The notes below the pieces were generated by a model. The model was given only the letters and a program-made list of their open reading frames with translations, was not told the origin of the DNA and searched no databases. DNA of 64,000 nt, taken from Cheilinus undulatus (lineage: Eukaryota; Chordata; Actinopteri; Labriformes; Labridae). The stretch is from assembly GCF_018320785.1 (NCBI RefSeq), contig NC_054866.1, positions 14,865,885 through 14,929,884 on the forward strand, in the 5' to 3' direction. The position numbers and the translations under genes are program-made. Positions 47,747 to 59,712 of the stretch are shown piece after piece (position 1 is the stretch's first letter; each line of letters begins with the position of its first letter).

Positions 47747-50700
47747 GTGAGTAGCCTGTCTGAGCTCATAGTCTAGTTAAATTCTCACATGTTGGCAATA
47801 AAAGGCAGCAATCTGCCGTTCATTATGAGCCGTTTACGAACATTGAAGTGCAACTGAACAGAGTCAACTGGGTCTCTCAAATCCCTCTTCTTTCTTGATC
47901 AAAAGTCATGCAAACTAAACTTAAGTTTCGTTTTACATGTTTTATGAAGTGTGAAATACAGCAAAATAATTTATAAGGCTCATCAAACAGCATTAAAATG
48001 GCCTTGAAGTAAAAATAGCATTAGCCTGTTAAAAGATACAAACGTTTGCTGATTTTCCAATGCTGTTTGAAGACGTTTAAATGCACTTTTGGGATTAAAC
48101 ATTACTATTTTACAAAGCAGCCTAACTGTAATTAATGTAAAACATGACTAAAATAGCATTAGTGCATTTGGACCCATGACATTGTTCAGTTGTGTTAAGT
48201 GCACACGTTTCTCTTCTGTTTTCCATGTCAAGCTTTATCTTGTTGCAAACAGAGGCAGTGTTGCTTGCAGCCACACCTAAGGGCAAAGAGCTCATTAATT
48301 ACCCTTGCACAACACAAAAACATTGTTTCACACATGTAATTGCACTCTACGTGATATAGGAGTGTTATGCTTCCAGAGTGATGTTTATTTTGTTATCAGT
48401 TTTTTAAATCTGGTGTTAGTTTGCTGCACAGTCACTTGGAGTGATGTAGTTTCAGTTGCATGCTGTATTTGCACATTGCTTTCCCTATGTTTGTGCTTGT
48501 TTTCTTGCGTTGACAAGTTACAGTAGGTCTACAGATAAACATACATGTTAGTGTCCAGCAGCTAAATAAACAAGAACTTTCTTTTGTTTAGTGTTTTTAC
48601 ACCTCTTTCTATTGTTGTCCTTAAGGCACACTGCACAGGTTCATCTAAAAATGAGAATATAAGCGAAAAGTACCCTTTCTAAATCAAAAAGAAAAAACTT
48701 GTTCTACATTTGCAACAGATAAAGTAAATATTTGAAGCCTTTTATGACTGCTTAAACAGCAAGTATATAATGGGGGCTCTTTTTACTGCTTCCATGCAGC
48801 GTAGCATGGAGGTGATCAACCTGTAGCACTGCTGGGGTAAAGCCCAGTTAGCTTTGAATGCAGATGCATGGCGGCGCAGGGGTTACTGCTGTTGCCTCAC
48901 AGCAAGAAGGTCCCTGGTTCATTTCCCAGTCAGGGCCTTTCTGTGTGAAGTTTGCATGTTCTCCCCGTGCACGCGTGGGTTCTCTCGGGTACTCCAGCTT
49001 CCTCCCACCACCAAAAACATACTCTTTAGGTTAATTGGTGACTCTAAAATTGGTCGTAGGTGTGTCTGTGAGTGTGCCTGGTTGTCTGTCTCTATGTGTC
49101 AGCCCTGGGACTGACTGGCGACCAGTCCAGGGTTTACCCCGCCTCTCGCCCAATGACAGCTGGGATAGGCTCCAGCCCCTCTGCGACCCTCAAACTGGAT
49201 AAGCGGTATAGAAAATGGATGGATGCAGCCTTCAGATAGTCTCTTGTGGGCTCAAGCCCAGTAATACCATGGTCAGAAACCAGTTACTAGTATATTTGGC
49301 TTTGTTGAATTGATGAAACACAGTGGACCAACACCAGATCATATGCACCCCAAAGCAAATCTTCTTTGTAAGTCAGACTAACATGCATTATGAAGGTCTA
49401 CTGTTAAACAAATTAATGCAATAATTCAGCTTTTTCCAACTTCATGTAAACATACTGACTGAGTGTGCTGAGGTTGCTTAGCCTTTACCTGTTTTTTTTA
49501 ATGTGTCTTGAGCACTTTTATCTTGCATGTTCTACCCAGATGCGCTTCCTGTTGCTATTTAGCCGACAGGGGAAACTAAGACTGCAAAAGTGGTTCTCAA
49601 CGTACACAGACAGAGAAAAGAAAAAAGTGATCCGTGACATGGTGATGTTAGTATTGGCCCGTCCACCACGTTCCTGCAACTTCCTTCAGTGGAGGGACCT
49701 CAAGATTGTTTATAAGAGGTGCGTAAAAACAGAAACCTGATTATTCTGTTAAACACATTTAAAGCCTTCTTAAATGTTACATCATCAACTTTTCTCTCTT
49801 GTCATCTTGTCAAAGACCACATTTGACTCTGCTTCATGCTAAATCTATTTGAAGTCATTGTCCATGCTTAAAAAAGACACAGAGACAGACACACCTATTG
49901 TCAACAAGACCTGGATGTAGTAAAGGGGGGTTAAACACACAGTGCAGGGCCTATCTCACTGATGGGACTCTGATAGCAGTGGTGCAAAACAACCTTCATT
50001 CTTTTCCTGGTTTATCATCTCCTTCACCCATAGAAACTCACTTGTCATAAAAGTAGTGTGAATGGAAGAGAACAAAAAGATAGGAATGCCTTACAATATA
50101 ATGGTATTCAATGCAAACACAACATAAAAGGACAAAAAGGGCTAAAGCTCTACCTTTACTGAGCCTTAACAATAAGGCATGCTGTGTATGCAGATCAATA
50201 AACAACACATGATGAGAATGATTAAAAAAATCAGCTTCATTTTCAGCAACAAGTTATTTTTATCTCTGCCTTTTTTCCCCACTTACAGTCATAACATGCT
50301 TGTCACATTTTCTAAAATCTCCTCTCTCTTCTTTGATTGCAGGTATGCCAGCCTGTATTTCTGTGCTGGTCTGGAGGCCCAGGATAATGAACTGCTGAGC
50401 CTTGAAGTCCTGCACAGATATGTGGAGTTGTTAGATCGATACTTTGGCAATGTAAGTAGAATTGATGGCATAGCCCATGGTGGTGTAGGTTAAACTTTAT
50501 CTGTGTTATTAGGGGTTTGAGAGCAGCCTAAGAATGTACACTTTTTCTGTGTTTTATTACTTTTTGATTCCATGTTTTAAAAAAGAGGTGCTGGGAACCT
50601 TAATCCATGTCAGAATTGCAAATATTAATTTCTATGATTGAATTCTGCTACCATTCGCAGTGCTAGCTCTTAGAATCAGTAATGTCTAACTGTCTCTGAC

Positions 50701-52393
50701 ATACAAATGTGTACTGCTTGTTCTGTTGATGGCATTGTAACTCTTAGCCATCCTGTTGACATAAGCCAATTTAGACCTAAGTCTGCCTAAAACAAAACCT
50801 CCTAAAACCTAAGGATTGAATGAAAGAAACCTGAAAAAACAGGACAGTTTTTCAGAAAAACATCACAGAATTTCAAGTTTTAATTTAAATATTTATTTCC
50901 CAGCTTTTGTAACAGACCAAGCCATGAAGGGAAAAGAACACATCAAATGAAAATCAACAGAATACTCCACTGCTCCAGAAATGTCCCATTCACTCTGCTT
51001 TGGCGAGTGGGTTTGTGGTCACAGCATGATCTCAGTCAAGTAGCGTGTCCCTGATCACATACTTCTGTGTTAAATATGAAAGATTTTTGGTGCATAAGTG
51101 TGCAAAGTGCATTCACACTAAGAAGTTTCCTTTAATACAGTATACCACTAGTATACTCAAAGAATTAAGTGTGCACAGATGGACACTTTGCATCCTCAAT
51201 GAACATGATATTGGTGATGTAGCAGATATTGTACTGTTCGCATGCTAGCGCGCTTGCTAACATGAGCTATCAAGCTAACAGCAGGCCATTTCAATCAAGA
51301 AAAAGGCGCTTAAGTCATATTATGGTAAGTGAATAACGTTAACATAAAATACAAGTCATTTTAATTTAATAATGAATGAAAATAGCTGTCAAATTTTGAT
51401 TGTACCTAATGTTTGTTTACAACTTGAATTTAAAAAAGAAGTAGAAGAAAAAGACAGAGACTGTGAAGAACAGCAAGTGTGATTTGAGACCATACTGCAT
51501 TTAAGTGTACTGTAATAAAGTATACTAACAGAGGTACGCAATTTGGGACATAATGATAAATAAATATTTTGTTTTGTGTCCAATTCATTGCTGTTGTCAA
51601 TGTCTAAAATCCTGCTGTGGTTGGCCTTTACTTTAATCCTCAATCAGGTTGCCAGTCATCACTGCTCAACTTAAAAAAAAACCAATTTCATTCATCACCT
51701 TTTTTGTTTGGTGAAAAAGTATTTTATTCTCAACATTGATTTGAAAATTCTTTACCTACTTTGTATTAATGATTTAGCATGCTGCAGTTAAAGCTCAAGT
51801 TTGGTGAGTTAGGCCTAATGAGGTTAATTTCCACATCAAATGTCTGTAGAATGGGCTTAAATCCTGTGGTTAATATTTAAAATTATACTTTGTCTGTCTC
51901 CCCCTGGTGTCCATAAAATGTCATTACCTCATTCTCAAATATTTTGTTTACAGCTGGTGTTTTTTGTTTTAAGACCTTGTTCTGATTGTTCCTATGTTTT
52001 TATAGCTTTCATTGTTGTACAGTATTAAAGTTGTTTATCATCATTTATTATCATCTCTCTCAAGATGTGTATCATTAAACAGAGACTTTACTTTTAGTCT
52101 AATCTGTGCTGTATTATTCTGGTGCAGGTTTGTGAGTTGGACATCATTTTTAATTTTGAAAAGGCGTACTTCATCCTGGATGAATTTCTGATGGGAGGAG
52201 AAGTCCTGGAAACATCCAAAGCAGCTGTGGGTTACTCTATAGAGGAATCTGACACACTTCAGGAGGTATTTCAGGCTGGTGTCACAGACTTCTATCAATC
52301 TTAGATTTGTCTTTTCAGCCATGATGTTTATTTTGTGATTCTTTGCCCTTATCACAGACGATGGAGGAATACATGAGCAAACCAACCTACTGA
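47744..52393 (+). CDS. ap1s3: ap1s3: AP-1 complex subunit sigma-3 (5 coding exons)
   Basis: Coding exons are 47744-47746 (ATG only), 49540-49718, 50343-50451, 52128-52265 and 52358-52393, all GT-AG and in phase. The product is 154 residues, the length of human AP1S3. It is a complete longin-fold small adaptin: [19 protein letters not shown] at the N-terminus, [42 protein letters not shown], then [20 protein letters not shown] at 98-117. Arg15, Val88 and Val98, equivalent to sigma residues that bind acidic dileucine signals in AP-2, are kept. It should act in AP-1 at the trans-Golgi network and endosomes, sorting clathrin cargo. GGEVLETSK.. with the short [10 protein letters not shown] tail best fits sigma-3, not sigma-1A/1C; the exact fish paralogue (a or b) cannot be fixed here. 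Confidence 0.93.
48866..49226 (+). mobile_element. L2-like LINE 3' end or SINE (ap1s3 intron 1)
   Basis: TGCATGTTCTCCCCGTG, GGTTAATTGGTGACTCTAAA, GTCAGCCCTGGGACTGACTG, CAGCTGGGATAGGCTCCAGC and an ATGGATGG tail are those of a very common teleost retroposon end. Length about 360 bp. Confidence 0.7.
49540..49718 (+). CDS. ap1s3: ap1s3 exon 2
   Basis: Acceptor TCTACCCAG, donor GTGCGT. Encodes [20 protein letters not shown], then [20 protein letters not shown] and [19 protein letters not shown]. Confidence 0.96.
50343..50451 (+). CDS. ap1s3: ap1s3 exon 3
   Basis: Acceptor GATTGCAG, donor GTAAGT. Encodes [20 protein letters not shown] and then [16 protein letters not shown]. Confidence 0.96.
52128..52265 (+). 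CDS. ap1s3: ap1s3 exon 4
   Basis: Acceptor GGTGCAG, donor GTATTT. Encodes [20 protein letters not shown], then [20 protein letters not shown] and SDTLQE. Confidence 0.96.
52358..52393 (+). CDS. ap1s3: ap1s3 exon 5 coding part and stop
   Basis: Acceptor TATCACAG. Encodes [11 protein letters not shown] and TGA. The tail is as variable as expected between sigma-1 paralogues. If intron 4 (92 bp) were retained, translation would end within it near 52304, changing only the extreme C-terminus. Confidence 0.9.
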   Translation, partial: TMEEYMSKPTY

Positions 52394-52790
52394 GCCAGAA
52401 GAAGTAAAGATGTCCCACATTTCAAGACTTGAATGTTTATCACTCTGCATCCTTCTTTATTATGTGATGCAGAGTCCCATTTCTACTTAAGGTTTAAACA
52501 CTTGTTGGCCTCTGTAAAGGCTGTTAAAGCCTCTTATTTAAAGTAGCAGATCATATGACTGAAAATAATCTTTTTTAAAAATACATTTTATCATATTTGA
52601 AGAAGTTTTGTATTTTTTTCAAACTGATGCACAGGGGTGGGTAACTTTGGTTATCAAGAGGGCAATATACATCCTACTCTCAGTGTTCAAGGGCCACATT
52701 GTCAATTAAATTATCATATTTTCTCAATAAGACAATCATAATTACTCATAAATTAACAACAAAAAAATCAAATAAATAGACCTTTTGCAT
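52394..52790 (+). other. ap1s3 3' UTR and a hAT-end fragment
   Basis: Non-coding sequence after the ap1s3 stop, with AATAAA at 52771-52776. From 52632 it contains sequence like one end of a hAT/Charlie element (CAGGGGTGGGTAACTTTGG, then AAGGGCCACATTGTC near 52689). The transcript may therefore end in repeat-derived sequence. Confidence 0.4.
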
Positions 52791-55740
52791 CTGATGGCAC
52801 GTCTGTCTGTCCATCCCCTACTGGAATGGCAAAAGAGAGGTCATGTAGAGGGACATCATTATGTATAAGGACAGCTTTGAAAGCTTGTAATGCCAGTATT
52901 AGATAGCATATTTCATCTGCAACTTCTCATTTGCATCAGAAGCACTGAACGCTTGCAGACACCAGTGTTACAATGTAAAACATGACCCTATTGACAGATT
53001 ACTTGCAGCTAAGTTAGAGGTTGAAAATAGAGCACTTTTAAATGAATCGTTGTGTAGATTCCATTAACTACATATCCGTTGACCATATTTTTTCATTTCA
53101 ATAAAAGACTACACAAAGACGTATTCTCAAGGACAGCTTTGGAGGCGTCGAGGCTTTTGGATGCTTCAATATCAGTGCTTGTGTAAGGGCAGAGAAAGGC
53201 CTCTTTCAGATCAGTCTTCACAAGTCTCTCTGTTTGTTAGCATCCTTGTTGTGACTCACCTCGTTTGGCAGAGTCACTGACATTTCTGTTAGTTAGGCTA
53301 ATTCTGTAATGTTACTTTTATGGCTCCCACATACACCTTGAACATATTTATCAATTAAAATGAGGAGAAGGATAATGTCGAGACCAGTACTTCTGCCTGT
53401 CTTCTGTTGTGAGGAGTGTCATTGTTGTCACATGTCTGCGAGTGGTCAACAGCTGTCATCAGATTTGATTTTACTAATATTTATATAGTAAAGCTTCAAT
53501 GAAAATAGAAATAATTAATTTAATGAGCTAAACACAGAGTTTGTTTATTGCATCAGAAAAGTATCTCAATTTGAGTATAAACCAGTTATCAAAGTATATT
53601 TACTTTTACAGTGCATTTAGAAAGTCTTCAGAAAGCCAGACGGGCTTTTGTTGTTTTTCACGAAGAGGCATCCTTCTAGCTACTCTCTAAGCCTGCAGTA
53701 ATGCTTCATAAAAGAGTTTTACACAAACTATTACAGCCAACTAGGTTCACTAAATTTCTTATACTGTAATCAAAGATTATATGAAATATTTCAGTTTGAT
53801 ATTCTAATTTGTACAGGGTTTGTATTGGCATGCCAGTTTGAAAGACTTTATGGTAGTTTTTTGTCATGCTGTTTAATTATCATAGTTTGTTGATATTTTA
53901 AATGGACTCATAGACCGCCTTATGTGAGAGGGGTCTGGCTGCAGACGGTAAATATCTGATGGCCACTCTCACAGACCGTTCATCTGAGACACCCTATATC
54001 TCAGAAGGGAAGTGCTGTAACTTGACAGTACATCATATTTTCAGTTTTAGATGTTTTTTTTAAACCCAGCTTTATTCATGAACAGAGTATCTTAGTTACA
54101 ACCATGAAACTGACTGCATTGCAAACATTACGGACTAAGAAGCCTTTCATAAATGAAACAGAGATGAAGATCAGAGGTCTAATCCAGGTGGGATTAGATT
54201 ATATATAGACCTGTTTTATAAGTAGACAGACGTTAGCTCGCTTTAGCTTGGTCAGTTTAAGCTAAATCTAATATAGCTACGTCAGCTATGTAATTAATAT
54301 GACTGCATAAGCCAGTGTAGCTAAGTTAGCTTCAGCAAATGTAGCTAAAGCGAACATAGCTACATAGATAATGTACCTATGTAGTTTACATACCTTCTTT
54401 GTGTGCTCAGCTTTGGCTACATAACTATGTTATCTACATAGCTTTTGCAGCTAATGGAGCTATGTAGCTACTCTGGCTATGTTATAATGTTTTCATGGAA
54501 GACAAACTTTTTTTCCTGTAAGCAGACTGTTTACTCTGCATAATTATTGAAACCACAACAGATGAGTTTAAAAAATGTCATACCTCTTTACAGTGTGTAC
54601 CCGTAAAGATATGAATTAATCCAGCTAGAATCTATTTTTTAACCACATATGAAACATGTTTATTTCCAGTGTTAATTAAGGCTGGGCAGTTAAAGTTTAG
54701 ATTAACCCTCAATATGTCCTGCAATGTTCAGATCACAGAAGGTGCAATATGTCTTTAACCTTAAATGTGTGCCAAATACCAGTTAAATACAATTTAAGTA
54801 GAGATGTTATATTTTTGTATTTCTTAATCAAAATTAAATTGACATTAAAGTGATCATTCCCATTAATACAACTATTCACATCCAATTTTTAACATGACTC
54901 AAAATAATGCAGATATTTTTCAAAATCATTCAGCCCTTAATCTAATATTGTGTTGGTTTTAATATAGTATGCGTTATTGCTTATATATTTTAAAAAGTAA
55001 ACAAGATAAGAAACATAACAAAAAACTGCATACTAAATCACACTTGCAGTATTGACAAAAAGTTCTTATAAAATTGTTTTTCCAATTCATTCAGCCTTAG
55101 TGTTAATTTTTTTTTTCTACAATGTTTGTTGACTGCCTTTTTCTGAGGAAGACTAGACTAAGACTAGCTAAAAATATATCTTTGATGATAAAACTTAGTT
55201 TAGTATCATCAAAGAGAGTAAAACAAGAGTAAAATGTTGGTGTTGGACTGTTGGACATAGAAAATCAATGATATTATTATAAGGTATGCCATTATTTACT
55301 ACAGTATTTTTTAAAGTTAATTGAAAGGCCATTAATATGTGTATTGCATTTATATGTTTTACAATATGGCTTATGAAATAAGTAAAAAAGAAAACACATG
55401 CCTTGATTTAAAGTGAAAACAATAATACATTGACTTTGTATTGACAAAAATGAGACTAAACTGTTTTTAATTTTCGTCGACTAAAACTAGACTAAACTAT
55501 TAATATGAAAAAAACTTAAATGTGACTAAAACCAAATCTTTTAAATCTAACACGCAAAACTAAATTTAGAATAGTGGCCAGAATGAACACTGTTTATTTC
55601 TGCTGTAAAAATTGGCCTCTAGTGGACACTCAGGGAACTGCACTTCTGCATTAGCTCAATTTTTACAGAGGTTTCTGCCACAGAGTGCTCAAACTGAACT
55701 ATGGAATCTTGGGTAAATGAAGAAACACGACACAGTAAGG
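52791..55740. other. ap1s3-scg2 convergent spacer
   Basis: No gene seen. It holds the AGCTA-rich repeat and, at about 55095-55600, a MITE-like remnant with TTTTCGTCGACTAAAACTAGACT and related ACTAAAA motifs. The rest is AT-rich. Confidence 0.5.
54225..54490. repeat. Degenerate AGCTA-rich repeat
   Basis: Many variants of TAGCTA, GTAGCTAA and GCTATGTAGCTA, themselves near-palindromic, spread over about 265 bp between ap1s3 and scg2. Confidence 0.7.
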
Positions 55741-55758
55741 AAAAAATAAAGTCAATGC

Positions 55759-56062
55759 TTTATTAACCTCAGGTATGTCACATATGACGACATTTAAGAA
55801 AGAATTACCAAAAAACACACAAGTGAGTCAGGGGGATCCAACACTCATTTTGGCTCTGTGTGTCTGTGTGAGTGCGTGTATTTTTAAAATGTAAGGCTGG
55901 TGAGTCACATGTACTTCTTTTTGTCTTTTTGAGTAACAAATTCATAAAAAAAGCATCAATTAAATGTCTGGACACTCATATTTCTGCTAATGAATAAGAG
56001 ATTTTGCAAAACTACAGAATAACTCAAGTTAACTGCATGTTTATTCTTCAAAATACTTTATT
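55759..56062 (-). terminator. scg2 polyadenylation signals
   Basis: AATAAA on the minus strand at 56062-56057, about 75 bases after the stop, and again at 55764-55759. The second would leave a 3' UTR of about 400 bases and is the more usual length. Confidence 0.5.
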
Positions 56063-56084
56063 TGCACTTGCTCCCTTCACCAAA

Positions 56085-56128
56085 ACAATATATATTTATA
56101 TCTATATATATATATTTATATATATCTA
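56085..56128. repeat. (TA)n-rich tract just past the scg2 stop
   Basis: TATATATTTATATCTATATATA-type sequence in the first bases of the scg2 3' UTR. Confidence 0.85.
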
Positions 56129-56137
56129 CAACTGTAT

Positions 56138-57904
56138 TTATATTCCTTGGGCAGTTTTGGCATCACTCTCTTCTGTTTCTGGGTTCAGATAGCTCAACAA
56201 TTTCATCAGTGCCTCATTATCAATGCCTTGCTGTTGCATTTCACCTCCCCGCTCATCATCCCCAGTCTGTCTCTTCTCATTTGAGCTTTTATCTGAGTCC
56301 ATCTGATCAAAATAGTCCTGTATCGCCTGCTCAAAAGAGCCCGTCATGCTCTGTCCAACCTCTTTACGCTTTTGGCTCTGCTTCTTGTCATTACTGTACA
56401 CAGGGTTCTGATACTGTGCCAGCATCTGAGCTGCCAAATATGCCGCCAGTTCATCTTCGTCTATGCTGTCGTCATAGTCATCCTTTAAAGCGCCAGGAAA
56501 AAGGCGTCGCTGTTGAGTGGAAGCGGATTCCCCAAGATGCCCCGTAGGCTGAGTGTGAAGTCGTGACTGAGGGCTTTTGTACTGCTTCGTGACAGGAGTT
56601 TGATCCTCCGTGCCCCCTAACCCGAGAATGTTTAATATCTCCTCCGTCCTCAGCTCCTCTGGGGTCTTTTGGTGCCTGCTGTTAAATTTAGCTTCAGGAA
56701 TCTTGTGAGTCTTCTTTAAGGACATCTGAGGGGCCTTGTTTCCTGCTCTGAATAATTCATTCTTTTGTAACTTGTCTTTGTTCTCACCAGTTTTGAGCAT
56801 GTCCACCAGGTCCTCTGGTGGGATCTGATATTTTTGGGAGATCTGGATGAGTTGGTAAATGGCCTGTGGATCTATGTTTTCACTGTACTGCATCTGAGCT
56901 GCTCTCTTCTCCTCCTCCTCTTCTTCTATCTCACGTTTCTGCTCTTCTTCCTCTGTTTTCTCTAGCACCTTCAGGAGATAATAGTCCACCAGGTTTGCAA
57001 CATCATCGGGATCGTTTGACCTCTTGACTGGGTAGCTTTCATCATCTTCCTCCTCTTCATCATCCACATCTTCATCGTCATCATCAACATAATCAAGCCC
57101 TCGGTTTGCTTCATGTTTGTCTTCCCTTTCCCCTTCCTCTTCTTCTTCTTCTTCCTGTTCTTGCAGCGGACTCCAGTCTACATTCCTTACATTAAACATG
57201 TCATCATCATCTTCATCATCCTCCTCCTCATCTTGGCGCTTGTGCATGGGTTTCACACTTGTAAGCTTGTCCAGCTCGTCAAACACAGACTGAAGGGTTG
57301 CCAGATTTTGAGGTGTGTACTTCTCCTCTACATTCTCATTGGTGCGTTTAAAGGGGCCTTCATGCTCCTGATCTGGCCCCTCTTCCTCATCCTCAAACAG
57401 AAGCGGCAGCTTCCTGTGAGGCCTGATGACATGCTGGTTCTGCTGCACACCAGGGCGAACTGAAGCCGGTCTGGAGGCCTTTTCTGTTTGCCTGAGTGTG
57501 CTGAGAACAGCCTGGAGCAACTCTTCACTCTTATCCTCCCTCCCCTCCTCTTCCTCCTGCTCTTCATCGCTCTGCGTGGGGTTAGACGCCAGCCTCAGCA
57601 TGGCTCGCAGCTTCTCAGCATCATCTGTGTGGTCATTATCATACCCTGCAGCGAAGGGGCCACGCTGCTGGGAGTCCATGCTGGTTCTTTGACGGAGGTT
57701 TTCGATGTACTCCAGAGCTTTGAGCATGTCGGCATCAGGAGTCTGGTAGAGGTCTGGCTCACTTCCTCTCAGTCTGTGCTCTCTGATAGAGGCTCCCTGA
57801 ACACCAACACAGGAGGAGCTGAGGTAGAAGTGGACTAGAAGGAGGTTGGCCAAGCACATGAGCAAAGATTTGCCCCTGGTAGAGGTCTTGTGGAGTGATG
57901 GCAT
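56138..57904 (-). CDS. scg2: scg2: secretogranin II, precursor of secretoneurin
   Basis: A single coding exon for 588 residues (human about 617). The chosen ATG (57904-57902) lies 8 bases past acceptor CTTCCTGTGCAG; an upstream in-frame ATG at 57946 lies inside the intron and is rejected. Residues 12-37 form a signal peptide, probably cut at [18 protein letters not shown] (61-72) is a family mark. Secretoneurin is residues 188-221 ([20 protein letters not shown] plus 14 more), between KR186-187 and KR222-223. Other pairs for prohormone cleavage are KR294-295, KR333-334, RR466-467 and KR544-545. [20 protein letters not shown] (349-368) and the C-terminal [10 protein letters not shown] block are also conserved. 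Long Glu/Asp runs (116-123, 226-235, 249-257, 274-288) fit calcium-driven granule packing. It acts in dense-core granules of endocrine and nerve cells. Confidence 0.96.
   Translation of the reverse strand: MPSLHKTSTRGKSLLMCLANLLLVHFYLSSSCVGVQGASIREHRLRGSEPDLYQTPDADMLKALEYIENLRQRTSMDSQQRGPFAAGYDNDHTDDAEKLRAMLRLASNPTQSDEEQEEEEGREDKSEELLQAVLSTLRQTEKASRPASVRPGVQQNQHVIRPHRKLPLLFEDEEEGPDQEHEGPFKRTNENVEEKYTPQNLATLQSVFDELDKLTSVKPMHKRQDEEEDDEDDDDMFNVRNVDWSPLQEQEEEEEEEGEREDKHEANRGLDYVDDDDEDVDDEEEEDDESYPVKRSNDPDDVANLVDYYLLKVLEKTEEEEQKREIEEEEEEKRAAQMQYSENIDPQAIYQLIQISQKYQIPPEDLVDMLKTGENKDKLQKNELFRAGNKAPQMSLKKTHKIPEAKFNSRHQKTPEELRTEEILNILGLGGTEDQTPVTKQYKSPQSRLHTQPTGHLGESASTQQRRLFPGALKDDYDDSIDEDELAAYLAAQMLAQYQNPVYSNDKKQSQKRKEVGQSMTGSFEQAIQDYFDQMDSDKSSNEKRQTGDDERGGEMQQQGIDNEALMKLLSYLNPETEESDAKTAQGI
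57023..57235 (-). other. EM66-like acidic peptide region of scg2
   Basis: Residues 224-294 lie between the KR after secretoneurin and the next KR, the place of EM66 in mammals. The stretch keeps [20 protein letters not shown], comparable to the mammalian DDIY...DWNPVEE core. The rest is mostly Glu and Asp. Processing is inferred from the dibasic sites. Confidence 0.6.
57242..57343 (-). other. Secretoneurin peptide region of scg2
   Basis: 34 residues bounded on both sides by Lys-Arg. TNE.VEE.YTPQ.LATL.SVF.EL.KLT matches the mammalian secretoneurin pattern almost throughout. The peptide is known in vertebrates as a secreted neuropeptide, active in fish on pituitary luteinising hormone release. 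Confidence 0.95.
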
Positions 57905-59712
57905 GGTAACGCCTGCACAGGAAGACAAAGATGCACACGTCAACATTGACCTTTAAACGTTTAGCTAACAGGTTCACTACAGTATCCGCTTTGGCATTTC
58001 CTAAATGTCTTTTGCTCTTATCATCACATTAAATGTCTGTTCTGGTGATAATATCTCTGAGCAAAGGGACATTTAGACTAATTTAAAGACAAGGTGTCCA
58101 TGGCATTTTCACTGTTGGCATCAAGATAAAATATCAACCACTGTATTCAAATATTTTTCATGTAATCAATCCTTTTTTTTTATCTGTAAGGTGCCAAACC
58201 TTAACCAAAGTCTCAGGACACTTTCAAAGATGAGTCTAGATTATACCATTTAATTGGTTGTTTAGAGAGATCCCTTTGAAGCCACTTCATCACACCTTTA
58301 ATCAATAAAGTTTGAAGGATTTAAAATTAAAATACTACTCCGTTAGATCAAATTTAGGAATACATTTCAGATAAAATGCAATTGAAAATAAAGGCAGTAG
58401 TGAGGTGTGTGCAAACCCTGCCTCCCAGCCCTCTCTATGACTTGGACCATGGGGTTTAGTTAGCCTACTCTTTAAATTTATCCTCTATTCTAGTCATTAA
58501 ATGGACAATAAATTACATTTGCTTTTAGCAAACGTTATTATCAGACCCCACAGACCTTGACACCACACAAGGGTTAAACTCTTCCTTTAAACAGGCAGAA
58601 ACCTCCGGCAGGACCTGATTCATTAATCAGCAGCCAGCTACACCATCAAGCAACAGATTATTTAGCTGTTAAGGAATTTAACTAGAAATCCAATTTCTTT
58701 TGAAAACAACTCTTTAACTACCTCTTAATAATTTTCTTTTAATTTAGCTTCAGTCTACATATAACCAATAGATGCATTGAATAAAAACATGAATTAAAAA
58801 TAAAATTCCTAACAGTAACGTCCTTATTGTCAGTACTAGCCTACATTAAAAGGCTTATTATTTATCTCCATGTCGCTGCCTGTGGCTACTGTTTGAACAT
58901 CACTCTGGACTCCTGCAGCCTGTTTGCAGTAGGCTAATAGCAGCGGCATGCAGCTCTCGTGCAAATCTCATTAGTCGTCAAATTGCTGCTCTCCGTGAGT
59001 CCCGGCCCCGTTGTCAAGGTAACCCGTTAGGGCTGATGTTCCTATATAGTCTCTCCTTTAACCAGCGGACCACCTTTAACCTAAATGGAGCTTTTTCACC
59101 ATCTAAAACGCGAATATTATTTGAAAAGAATTACAAGCACAAGGGTTAAACGCCACTTATTGGCTTCCATAGACCTGTTAAAATGTTTTAAAAAATTATA
59201 ATAAATGTAAGTTTGGGCAAATTTTCCATTGAAGTCCTGCATGAAAAAGGAATAGTGCAACAGACTAGAAAACTCAATCGACATTACATCGATTTCCTGT
59301 CGATTATATGGACCGTTTCTTGTGCTTGTAACCTATCTCCATCTCCTATCTCTCTTTTTCAATTGCAGAACTCCAACAAGTCGCTTATATTTTAGGAAGA
59401 AAAGTTTCCTTAGGGAAAAAAAGCAACTCTGAATAATTTCAGGCAGGAAAAAAAAACAAAGAAAAGGCGGGCTACCCAAGGCAACCTCCTCGCCTTTACG
59501 TCGGCGCATCAGGTTGGCAAACATCCCCAAAACAGCAACAAAAGCCAGAGCGAAAGTGACCAAAAAGACGCCTGAATTGATAGGAAACCTACTATAGAAG
59601 ATAATAAGGTAATTTAATCAGTAACATCCTCTTCTTACCTTTACAATTAGTTTCTATTGAGGCTCGTGAATGAACTGAGCATCTCTGTGTCAGTCTCGCG
59701 GTGGAAGTCTGG
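57905..59712 (-). other. scg2 5' non-coding exon and intron 1
   Basis: The coding exon starts at 57912 (minus). A donor GTAAG (59638-59634) after TAATTGTAAAG fits a non-coding first exon from about 59712 to 59639. The intron is 57913-59638, about 1.7 kb. Vertebrate SCG2 genes share this layout of a 5' non-coding exon followed by one coding exon. The intron holds an X-box-like site at 59010-59023. Confidence 0.6.
59010..59023. promoter_or_regulatory. X-box-like (RFX) palindrome in scg2 intron 1
   Basis: GTTGTCAAGGTAAC is a near-perfect X-box palindrome (half-sites GTTGTC and GGTAAC, 2-base gap). It sits in a GC-richer block (about 58880-59050) that also holds TGCAAAT and ATTAG. Binding is not shown. 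Confidence 0.4.

Noticed and set aside
57113-57838. Plus-strand ORFs opposite scg2 (116, 88 and 116 codons)
   Set aside because: They are the antisense of GAA/GAC-rich codons, giving Ser/Phe/Leu runs, and have no protein features.
57905-57946. Upstream in-frame ATG extending scg2 by 14 residues
   Set aside because: It lies on the intron side of a good acceptor (CTTCCTGTGCAG at 57924-57913), and the added residues do not belong to a secretogranin signal peptide.
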